The position numbers and the translations under genes were made by a program. From assembly GCA_964555675.1 (NCBI GenBank), contig CAZKTU010000009.1:1-61351 (forward strand): 61,351 nucleotides of DNA. Direction: 5' to 3'. The notes under the pieces are model-generated. The model did no database searches. It was given only the letters and a program-made list of their open reading frames with translations, and was not told the DNA's origin. This stretch comes from CAIWXH01 sp964555675 (GTDB lineage Bacteria; Chloroflexota; Chloroflexia; Chloroflexales; Chloroflexaceae). Positions 36,439 through 43,443 of the stretch are shown here, piece by piece (position 1 is the stretch's first letter; the number at the start of each line of letters is the position of its first letter).

Positions 36439-37443
36439 ATGGGCCCATCGGAGCTCCTCCTCGCGTATGGCGGCAGGTTACTGCTCGAGCATAGCCACTG
36501 TCTCGTCGCGCTGCTCGACCAGAGCGGGCAGCTACTCGCGTGGAACGCCGCCCTGGGCCAGCTGCTCGCCCTAACCGCCGGCGACAATATCACCCAACTG
36601 CTCGACCAGCACAGCGGCTTGCGCCTGCAGCACCTGCTCGCACAGGCCCGCGTCGAGCATGCGGCCGGGCCGATCATGCTGCACTTCGTCGAGAGCGCCA
36701 CCTCGCTGCCGCGCTCGTACCGCTGCCGCACGATCCGCGTGCCCGAGGGACAGGTAGTCATGCTGGCCGAGCCCCTGGCCCCCCTCGATCAGCAGTCGGC
36801 CGAGCAGTACATGCTGGTCACCAACGAGCTGGCCCTCACGACGCGCCACCTCGAGAAGACACGCTACGCCCTGGAGCAGAAGCAACGCCAGCTCGAGCAG
36901 GCCCTGAGCCAGATCGAAGAGCTGGCCCACACCGACGAGCTGACCAGGCTGCTCAATCGGCGCAGCCTGATGCTGCGCCTGAGCGAGGAGACCAGCCGCG
37001 CCAAGCGTTATCACCTGCCGTGCGCCGTCCTGCTGATCGATATCGACCATTTCAAGCAGGTGAACGACCGCTACGGGCACCCGGCCGGCGACCTGGTGCT
37101 GGCGATGACCGCCGAGCTGTTGCTGAGCTCGATCCGCAGCACCGACCACCTGGGGCGCTACGGCGGCGAAGAGTTTCTCGCCATTCTGCCGATGACCGGG
37201 GCGACCGCCGCGGCCGAGCTGGGCGAGCGGCTGCGCAAGCGGGTCGAGAACAAACGCTTCACGTTGGCCGAGACGGTGGAGTTCTCGATCACGGTCAGCA
37301 TCGGGGCCGCCGAGTTCGACCCCGAGCAGGACGACGGCCTCAGCGTGGTCTCGCACGCCGACAACGCCCTCTATCTGGCCAAGGCCCAGGGCCGCAATCG
37401 CTGCCGGGTCTGGGGCGCGCCGGAAGGCCAGGCGACAGGTTAA
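36439..37443 (+). CDS. Diguanylate cyclase with PAS-like N-terminus
   Basis: A cytoplasmic protein of about 334 residues. An N-terminal PAS-like segment (HCLVALLDQSGQLLAWN) is followed by a coiled coil (about 120-160, LEKTRYALEQKQRQLEQAL) and a GGDEF domain opening DELTRLLNRRSL. The active-site loop is GGEEF (residues 242-246), competent for c-di-GMP synthesis. No RxxD product-inhibition site is evident before it. A GTG at 36424 is an alternative start. It lies 125 bp behind the B12-binding protein in the same direction, so the pair may be a light-to-c-di-GMP module. Confidence 0.88.
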   Translation: MGPSELLLAYGGRLLLEHSHCLVALLDQSGQLLAWNAALGQLLALTAGDNITQLLDQHSGLRLQHLLAQARVEHAAGPIMLHFVESATSLPRSYRCRTIRVPEGQVVMLAEPLAPLDQQSAEQYMLVTNELALTTRHLEKTRYALEQKQRQLEQALSQIEELAHTDELTRLLNRRSLMLRLSEETSRAKRYHLPCAVLLIDIDHFKQVNDRYGHPAGDLVLAMTAELLLSSIRSTDHLGRYGGEEFLAILPMTGATAAAELGERLRKRVENKRFTLAETVEFSITVSIGAAEFDPEQDDGLSVVSHADNALYLAKAQGRNRCRVWGAPEGQATG

Positions 37444-37447
37444 ATTG

Positions 37448-37456
37448 TGGTATACT
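37448..37456 (+). promoter_or_regulatory. Extended -10 promoter of potABCD
   Basis: TGGTATACT directly after the stop of the diguanylate cyclase gene, about 90 bp before the potA start. No clear -35. Confidence 0.45.
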
Positions 37457-37547
37457 AGAGTATCCCCACAGACGGGTCATCACGGCAAGGGCTGCTGTGT
37501 GCGCTGTTGCGCCCACCGAAGCCCTAAGCTTGCCCAGGAGCAATGTG

Positions 37548-38651
37548 TTGAGCGACGCAAACGCGATTGAGCTCCGCGACGTCGTCAAGCGATTTGGCGA
37601 TGTGCACGCCGTAGACCACGTTTCTCTGCAGATCCGCGACGGCGAGTTCTTCTCGATGCTCGGGCCGAGCGGGTGCGGCAAGACGACGACCTTACGTATG
37701 ATCGCCGGCTTCGAGTACCCCACCAGCGGCAATATCCTCATTCACGGGCGCGAGATGGCCACCACCCCCCCGCACCAGCGCCCAGTCAACACCGTCTTTC
37801 AGTCCTACGCCCTCTTCCCGCACATGACGGTCGAGCAGAACGTGGCCTTCGGCCTCGAGATGAAACGCCTGCCCAAGGCCGAGATCGGGCCGCGGGTGAA
37901 GGAGGCCCTCGAGATGGTGCGGCTGGGGGCCTTCGCCCAGCGGCGCTCGCGCCAGATGTCGGGCGGCCAGCAGCAGCGCGTGGCCCTGGCCCGCGCCCTG
38001 GTCAACCAGCCCGAGGTGCTGCTGCTCGACGAGCCTCTGGGCGCCCTCGACCAGAAGCTGCGCAAAGAGATGCAGCTCGAGCTGAAGAGCCTGCAGAGCC
38101 GGGTCGGGATCACCTTCATCTTCGTCACCCACGACCAGGAAGAGGCCCTGACCATGTCCGACCGCATCGCGGTCATGAGCCAGGGCAAGGTGCTGCAGGT
38201 CGGCTCGCCCACCGAGATCTACGAGCGCCCGACCTGCAAGTTCGTGGCCGACTTCATCGGCGAGACCAACTTCATCGACGGCAAGGTGATCGAGAACGGC
38301 GGCAACTACGCCACTATCCAGACCCCCGACGGCCTCAAGCTGCGCGGGATCACCCCGCGCCCGGTCACTATGGGCGAGGTCGCCACCCTCTCGATTCGCC
38401 CCGAGAAGGCTCAGCTCGTCCCGCCCGAGCACGCCAAGGCCGACGGTCCCTTCACCCTGCCGGTGCGGGTCGAGCTGGTCAGTTACATCGGCAGCGATAC
38501 GCGCCTCACCGTTCGGCTGAACGAGCTGCGCACCCTCGACGTCTGGGAGCAAAACACCCTCAGCACGCTCGACCGGGACGCCTACTGGCAGGCCGGCGAG
38601 CCGGCCGTGCTAGTCTGCCCGCCCGACAACGCCCTCGTGCTGACCGAGTAG
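37548..38651 (+). CDS. potA: Spermidine/putrescine ABC transporter, ATP-binding protein
   Basis: A 367-residue importer ATPase: Walker A GPSGCGKTT, Q loop FQSYALFPHMTV, signature MSGGQQQRVALARAL, Walker B VLLLDEPLGALD, switch THDQEEAL, and a C-terminal TOBE domain (ISIRPEKAQLV-like, here LSIRPEKAQLV). The IYERPTCKFVADFIGETNF junction is typical of PotA. The start is TTG 37548 (or GTG 37545) behind AGGAG. The gene order potA-potB-potC-potD confirms the polyamine family. Confidence 0.92.
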   Translation: MSDANAIELRDVVKRFGDVHAVDHVSLQIRDGEFFSMLGPSGCGKTTTLRMIAGFEYPTSGNILIHGREMATTPPHQRPVNTVFQSYALFPHMTVEQNVAFGLEMKRLPKAEIGPRVKEALEMVRLGAFAQRRSRQMSGGQQQRVALARALVNQPEVLLLDEPLGALDQKLRKEMQLELKSLQSRVGITFIFVTHDQEEALTMSDRIAVMSQGKVLQVGSPTEIYERPTCKFVADFIGETNFIDGKVIENGGNYATIQTPDGLKLRGITPRPVTMGEVATLSIRPEKAQLVPPEHAKADGPFTLPVRVELVSYIGSDTRLTVRLNELRTLDVWEQNTLSTLDRDAYWQAGEPAVLVCPPDNALVLTE

Positions 38652-38660
38652 GAGACGCCA

Positions 38661-39536
38661 GTGGCCCTCAACACCTTCGAGCGCGAGCGCGCGAAGCGCG
38701 ACCGGCGCAACCTTGCGGCCCTGCTCTCGCCCGGGCTGCTCTGGCTGCTGCTCTTCTTCGCCCTGCCCCTGCTGATCATTCTGCTCTACAGCTTCATGAC
38801 CAACGGCCCGCGGGGCAATGTCGTCTGGGTGTTCACCCTCGAGAACTACATCACCCTCTTCACCAGGTCGATCTACGTCAACGCCTACGTACGTTCGATC
38901 TGGATGAGCCTCCTCACAACGCTGATCTGCTTGCTGCTCGGCTACCCGCTGGCCCTCTTCATCGTCCGGCAGCCGGCCCGCTGGCGCACCATTCTGCTCT
39001 TCCTGGTGCTCATCCCATTCTGGACCAACTTCCTGGTGCGCATCTACGCCTGGCAGATCATCCTGGCCAACAACGGCCTGATCAACAGCAGCCTGATGGC
39101 CCTGGGTCTGCCGCCGCTCACCCTGCTCAACACCGAGGGCGCGACACTGCTGGGCCTGGTCTATGGCGAGCTGCCCTTCATGGTGCTGCCGCTCTATGCC
39201 GCGATCGACCGCTTCGACTTCACCCTGATGGAGGCGGCGGCCGATCTGGGGGCTAGCAAGCGGCGGGCCTTCATGCGCGTGATGCTGCCGATGACTATGC
39301 CCGGGGTGGCCGCCGGCTCGGTGCTGGTCTTCATCCCGACCGTCGGCCAGTTCGTGGTCAGCGAGCTGCTGGGCGGGGCCAAGGTCGACTATCTGGGCAA
39401 CCTGATCCAGCGCCTCTTCCTGCGCTCGAACCCGCCCAACTGGCCCCTGGGCTCGGCGATGGCCATGGTCATGATGCTCGTCCTGATGGCGCTGATCCTG
39501 CTGTACTTCCGCACCACCACCGAGGAGGACCGATGA
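38661..39536 (+). CDS. potB: Spermidine/putrescine ABC transporter permease
   Basis: A 291-residue permease with six helices. LSPGLLWLLLFFALPLLIILLYS opens the first helix, and AAADLGASKRRAFMRVMLPMTMPG is the EAA loop. SFMTNGPRG and VWVFTLENYITLF are typical of PotB. GTG start behind TAGGAG. The last 4 bp overlap potC (ATGA). Confidence 0.92.
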   Translation: MALNTFERERAKRDRRNLAALLSPGLLWLLLFFALPLLIILLYSFMTNGPRGNVVWVFTLENYITLFTRSIYVNAYVRSIWMSLLTTLICLLLGYPLALFIVRQPARWRTILLFLVLIPFWTNFLVRIYAWQIILANNGLINSSLMALGLPPLTLLNTEGATLLGLVYGELPFMVLPLYAAIDRFDFTLMEAAADLGASKRRAFMRVMLPMTMPGVAAGSVLVFIPTVGQFVVSELLGGAKVDYLGNLIQRLFLRSNPPNWPLGSAMAMVMMLVLMALILLYFRTTTEEDR

Positions 39537-40402
39537 TCGAGGCAACCTCCCAGGCTCAGGCGAGGACACGGGCCGCCAAGCCCGCCGTTGAGCGCGGGCG
39601 GCTCACCTGGGGCGGGCTGACCCTCGCCGCCCACGCGGTGCTGATGTACATGTTCCTCTATGTGCCGATCGTCATCCTGGTGATCTTCTCGTTCACCCGC
39701 GACGAGTTCGGCGTGCGCTGGACGGGCTTCACCCTCGACTGGTATGTGCGCCTGTTCAACAACGAGCGGCTGATGGGCGCGGCCCTGAATACGCTCTACG
39801 TGGCCTTCATCTCGACCCTGGTCTCGACCATCCTCGGCACGCTCACCGCCCTGGCCATGGAGCGCTACCGCTTTCGGGGGCGCACGGGCGTCGACGCGGT
39901 GCTCTATCTGCCGATCGTCATCCCCGAGATTGTCATGGCCGTGGCCCTGCTGGCCTTCTCGGCCTTCGCCTTCGACCTGATCAACGCCATGACCGGCCAG
40001 GTCATGCGCCGCAACCTCACCACGGTGATTATCGCCCACATCGCCTTCAGCATCAGCTTCGTGGTGGTGGTGGTGCGCACCAGCCTGAAGAACTTCGACC
40101 GCCGCCTCGAAGAGGCCGCGGCCGACCTCGGCGCCGACGCCTGGAACACCTTTTGGCGGGTGACCTTCCCGCTCATCCTGCCGGGCATCATCGGCGGGGC
40201 GCTGCTGGCCTTCACGCTCTCGCTCGACGACTTCATTATCAGCCTGTTCCTCTCGGGCCCTGGCACCTCGCTGCTGCCCGTCGAGGTCTATAACAAGGTC
40301 CGCCGCGCCGTCACCCCCGAGGTCAACGCGATCTCGACCCTCATGCTGGTCTTCTCGATCAGCCTCGTGGTGCTCTCGCAGCTCGTGCAGCGCCGCCGCT
40401 AA
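39533..40402 (+). CDS. potC: Spermidine/putrescine ABC transporter permease
   Basis: A 289-residue permease with six helices. YVPIVILVIFSFT opens the body, and EEAAADLGADAWNTFWRVTFPLILPG is the EAA loop. LSLDDFIISLFLSGPGTSLLPVEVYN is a strong PotC signature. Start overlaps potB. The stop is followed 9 nt later by copy 3 of the dispersed element, which separates it from potD. Confidence 0.92.
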   Translation: MIEATSQAQARTRAAKPAVERGRLTWGGLTLAAHAVLMYMFLYVPIVILVIFSFTRDEFGVRWTGFTLDWYVRLFNNERLMGAALNTLYVAFISTLVSTILGTLTALAMERYRFRGRTGVDAVLYLPIVIPEIVMAVALLAFSAFAFDLINAMTGQVMRRNLTTVIIAHIAFSISFVVVVVRTSLKNFDRRLEEAAADLGADAWNTFWRVTFPLILPGIIGGALLAFTLSLDDFIISLFLSGPGTSLLPVEVYNKVRRAVTPEVNAISTLMLVFSISLVVLSQLVQRRR

Positions 40403-40408
40403 AACTAG

Positions 40409-40520
40409 ATCCGTAACCGAGTTACGATTGTCGCCGCTGCCCGCGGCGGGGTGCGGGAGCCTTCGGCCCCCGGTCGATGTGGAGGGCCTCCCTCCACGCC
40501 TCACCTTCCGCTGGAAAGCA
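40409..40520 (+). repeat. Dispersed modular palindromic element, copy 3
   Basis: CGTAACCGAGTTACG (40412-40426) starts 9 nt after the potC stop. Then come CGCCGC-TGCCC-GCGGCG (40432-40448), a GGGAGCC...GGCCCCC segment, and GTGGAGGG-CCT-CCCTCCAC (40479-40497). It sits inside the potC-potD gap, upstream of the potD ribosome site. Confidence 0.75.
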
Positions 40521-40552
40521 TTACCGCCCTCTGTGAAGAAAGGACCCGGCCC

Positions 40553-41725
40553 GTGAAGCGCAGACTCTTTACCTTGAGCCTCATCCTGGCCCTGATGATC
40601 CCCGCCCTGGCCGCCTGTGGCGGCGACTCGACCGCGAGCCCCGGCAACGAGTACGGCAGCGGCGCAGCAGACTCCTCGGGCGGCGCCGCCGCCCCCGCGG
40701 CCGACGGGGTCGACCGCAGCAAGCTGGCGAAAGAGCTCTACTTCTACAACTGGAGCGACTACATCGACCCGACCGTCCTCGAGGAGTTCGAGGCCGAGTA
40801 CGGGGTCACGGTGATCTACGACACCTACGACTCGAACGAGGACATGATCGCCAAGGTGCGGGCCGGCAACTCGGGCTACGACATCGTCGTGCCCTCGGAC
40901 TACGCCGTGCAGATCGTCGCCGCCGAAGACCTGGCCCTCCCCCTCGATAAGTCGCTGCTGCCCAACCTGGCGGGCGTCGACCCGGCCTACCTGGCCAAGT
41001 ACTTCGACCCCGAGAACACCTACTCGGTGCCCTACCTGCTGGGCCTGACCGGGATCGCCTACAATACCTCGGTCTTCCCCAACGGCATCGACAGCTGGGC
41101 GGCCCTCTTCGACCCGGCCAGCCTGCCCGCCATCCAGGGCAAGTTCAGCATGCTCGAGGACGAGCGCGAGACGCCCGGCGCCGCCCTCAAGTTCCTCGGC
41201 CAGTCGCTGAACAACACCGACCCGGCCGTGCTACAGCAGGCCCAAGACCTGCTGATCGCTCAGAAGCCCTTCCTGTCGGCCTACAACAGCTCGGACGTCA
41301 ACCGCAAGCTGGCCTCGGGCGAGTATGTGCTGGCCCACACCTGGAGCGGCCAGGCCATGCAGGCCCGCAACGGCCTCGGCGACGAGTTCGGCGGCAACCC
41401 CGACATCACCTTCGTCATCCCCAAAGAGGGCGGCACAATCTGGATGGATAACGCGGTCATCCTGAAGGACTCGCCCAACGCCTACACCGCCCACGTCTTC
41501 CTCAACTTCCTCATGCGCCCCGCGATCGCGGCCAAGAACGCCGAGTATGTCGGCTACATCACCCCGATCAAAGAGGCCGTGCCCCTGCTCTCGCAGGAGG
41601 TGCGCGACCTCTACGCGGCCGGCTTCGCCCCCAACGAGGAGATGCTGAAGCGCCTCGAGTGGATCGAGCGCAACGAGACCACCACCGCCTTCACCGACCT
41701 GTGGACCGTGGTCAAGGGCGAGTAA
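40553..41725 (+). CDS. potD: Polyamine-binding lipoprotein
   Basis: A 390-residue substrate-binding lipoprotein with signal helix and lipobox LAAC. After a Ser/Gly/Ala linker, ELYFYNWSDYIDPTVLEEFEAEYGV is the PotD/PotF opening. VPYLLGLTGIAYN, MLEDERETPGAALKFLG and AHTWSGQAMQARN are further family blocks, and TIWMDNAVILKDSPN contains residues near the polyamine site. GTG start behind AAAGGA. Cotranscription with potABC would have to cross element copy 3. Confidence 0.93.
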   Translation: MKRRLFTLSLILALMIPALAACGGDSTASPGNEYGSGAADSSGGAAAPAADGVDRSKLAKELYFYNWSDYIDPTVLEEFEAEYGVTVIYDTYDSNEDMIAKVRAGNSGYDIVVPSDYAVQIVAAEDLALPLDKSLLPNLAGVDPAYLAKYFDPENTYSVPYLLGLTGIAYNTSVFPNGIDSWAALFDPASLPAIQGKFSMLEDERETPGAALKFLGQSLNNTDPAVLQQAQDLLIAQKPFLSAYNSSDVNRKLASGEYVLAHTWSGQAMQARNGLGDEFGGNPDITFVIPKEGGTIWMDNAVILKDSPNAYTAHVFLNFLMRPAIAAKNAEYVGYITPIKEAVPLLSQEVRDLYAAGFAPNEEMLKRLEWIERNETTTAFTDLWTVVKGE

Positions 41726-41747
41726 GCTGATCTGTCTGAAGGGCTTC

Positions 41748-41768
41748 AGGGAGGGTTTGACCCTCCCT
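41748..41768 (+). terminator. Hairpin after potD
   Basis: A 9-bp perfect stem (AGGGAGGGT/ACCCTCCCT) with loop TTG, 22 bp after the potD stop. No clear T-run. Confidence 0.5.
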
Positions 41769-41812
41769 GACCCTCCCGCGATATTCGCGGGGCTTCCTCG
41801 GCCAAACCACAC

Positions 41813-41841
41813 TTGACAGGGCGGCCTAGGCGAAGGATTAT
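41813..41841 (+). promoter_or_regulatory. Candidate promoter overlapping the start of the kai operon
   Basis: Perfect TTGACA (41813-41818), 17-bp spacer, GATTAT (41836-41841; 4 of 6). The expected transcription start near 41848 falls on the in-frame ATGATG at 41846-41851. If used, the first gene would be translated from a leaderless or nearly leaderless mRNA. Confidence 0.4.
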
Positions 41842-43090
41842 GCACATGATGCAAAAGCCTAGCAGCCGGCCGCCTGAACAGACCGACAGCTCACAGCTGC
41901 ACCAGATCGTCACAGCCAACGCCGACGGGATCATCGTCGTCGACAGTGATGGTCTGGTGCGTTTTATCAACCCCGCGGCCGCGGCCATCCTCGGGCGCCC
42001 GCGCTCGGCGCTGATCGGCCAGAACTTCGGCTACCCCGTGCTGCGCGGCGAGCGCGCCGAGATCGACCTCCTCCACCCCGATGGGGCCAACCAGATCGCC
42101 GAGATGCGGGTCGTCGACACCGAGTGGGAGGGCGCCGCCGCCCAGCTCATCTCGCTGCGCGACATCACCGAGCACCGGCGGGCCCAGCAGGCCCTGCGCG
42201 ACGCCGAGGCCTTCAACTGGGCCATCCTCAACGCCCTGACCGTACACCTGGCCGTGCTCGACGCCAACGGCACGATCATCGCCGTGAACGACGCCTGGCG
42301 CGAATTCGCGCGGTCCAATGGCGACCCCGAACTGCGCGCAACCGGTATCGGCGTCAACTACTTTTCGGTCTGCGGCCACGCCGCGGGCGACTGGGCAGAC
42401 GAGGCGCCGGAGGTCGTCAGGGGCATGCGGGCCGTGCTCGCGGGCGAGCTGCCGTCGTTCGAGCTCGAGTACCCCTGTCACTCGCCCAGCGAGGAGCGCT
42501 GGTTCGCCCTGCGGGCCGTCCCCCTGCGCGGCGAGCGCCCCGGCCTGCTGGTCTCGCACACGAACGTCACCAACCAGCGTCGCCTGGTGCGCGCCGCGGC
42601 TGAGGCCGAGGCCCTGCGCGACCGCCTTCGCGCGCGCGAGCGCGAATTGCGCGCCATCGACCAGATCTCGCGCGGCGAGACGGCGGCGATGCGCAGCCCC
42701 AACCCGGCGCCGCTTCGGCAGCGCGCACTGGGGGCCTTCACGCAGGCCGTCGACCGCTATCGCGCGCTGCTCGACGAGGCCCTGCGCCACCGCGCCCAGC
42801 AGAGCCCCGCCCACTCGTCCGGCATGCCCTCGACCTTCGCCGCGGCCCTGCGCGACCTGGGCGAGCGCCTGGGCCTCGCCCAGGCCGCCCCGCGCGACAT
42901 CGTCGACATCCACCTCGCGGCCGTTCGCGCCGCCGGCCTCGACGCCCCCCAGGCGCGCCAGCAAGCCTACCTCGAGGAAGGGCGCCTGCTGGTCCTCGAG
43001 CTCATGGGCCACCTGGCGGCCTACTACCGCAGCCGCGCCCTCAGGCGCGACGACGACGAACGCACCGACGCGGCTTCCGGTCAGTACTAG
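41840..43090 (+). CDS. PAS-PAS protein with KaiA-like C-terminal domain
   Basis: A 416-residue soluble protein heading the kai operon. PAS 1 (about 20-130) starts IVTANADGIIVVDSDGLVRFIN; PAS 2 (about 135-255) includes HLAVLDANGTIIAVNDAW. A coiled coil (about 255-290) follows. Residues ~295-400 are helical and resemble the C-terminal, KaiC-activating domain of cyanobacterial KaiA: DIVDIHLAAV (His358) against KaiA's VVEIHMELM, and RLLVLELMGHLAAYYRSR (382-399) against RLTLIDVIAHLCEMYRRS. The related RsbU N-terminal domain has the same fold and is the alternative. KaiB follows 17 bp later, then KaiC, so a clock-regulator role is likely. ATG 41840 has AAGGA upstream; in-frame ATGs at 41846 and 41849 are possible. 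Confidence 0.72.
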   Translation: MHMMQKPSSRPPEQTDSSQLHQIVTANADGIIVVDSDGLVRFINPAAAAILGRPRSALIGQNFGYPVLRGERAEIDLLHPDGANQIAEMRVVDTEWEGAAAQLISLRDITEHRRAQQALRDAEAFNWAILNALTVHLAVLDANGTIIAVNDAWREFARSNGDPELRATGIGVNYFSVCGHAAGDWADEAPEVVRGMRAVLAGELPSFELEYPCHSPSEERWFALRAVPLRGERPGLLVSHTNVTNQRRLVRAAAEAEALRDRLRARERELRAIDQISRGETAAMRSPNPAPLRQRALGAFTQAVDRYRALLDEALRHRAQQSPAHSSGMPSTFAAALRDLGERLGLAQAAPRDIVDIHLAAVRAAGLDAPQARQQAYLEEGRLLVLELMGHLAAYYRSRALRRDDDERTDAASGQY

Positions 43091-43107
43091 CGCTCACGAG
43101 CACCGCA

Positions 43108-43395
43108 GTGACCAAGATCGTTCTCCATCTCTATGTCGCCGGGCGCACGCCACGCGCAGAACGAGCCATCGCCACCTTGCGGCGAATCTGCGAGCGCGAG
43201 CTGGCCGCCTACCCTTGTGAACTGGTGATCGTCGATGTCCTGGCCGATCCCCAGCAGGCCGAGGCCCGCAAGATTCTCGCAACCCCAACCCTGATCAAGG
43301 AAGAACCCACACCGACCCGCCGGATCATCGGCGACCTCGGCGCCGACCCTGCCGAGCTGCTGGCAGCCCTGAACTTACCCCCAGAGCAGCCCTGA
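43108..43395 (+). CDS. kaiB: Circadian clock protein KaiB
   Basis: A 95-residue thioredoxin-like protein that in cyanobacteria switches fold and binds phosphorylated KaiC to drive the dephosphorylation phase. It opens KIVLHLYVAGRTPRAERAIATL, close to the LKLYVAGKTPNSVRAL start of KaiB, and carries the invariant KILATPTL and RRIIGDL blocks in the fold-switching half. GTG start. It lies between the KaiA-like protein and KaiC, spaced 17 and 48 bp. Confidence 0.95.
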   Translation: MTKIVLHLYVAGRTPRAERAIATLRRICERELAAYPCELVIVDVLADPQQAEARKILATPTLIKEEPTPTRRIIGDLGADPAELLAALNLPPEQP

Positions 43396-43443
43396 GCACC
43401 ATCCAGGGTCGCCCCCAACGCTGCTAAGCGAAGGAAGATTGCA

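Noticed and set aside
36540..37547. Long N-terminal extension of potA reaching back through the cyclase gene
   Set aside because: The extension is an out-of-frame reading of the GGDEF gene; AGGAG and TTG at 37548 give the normal PotA length.
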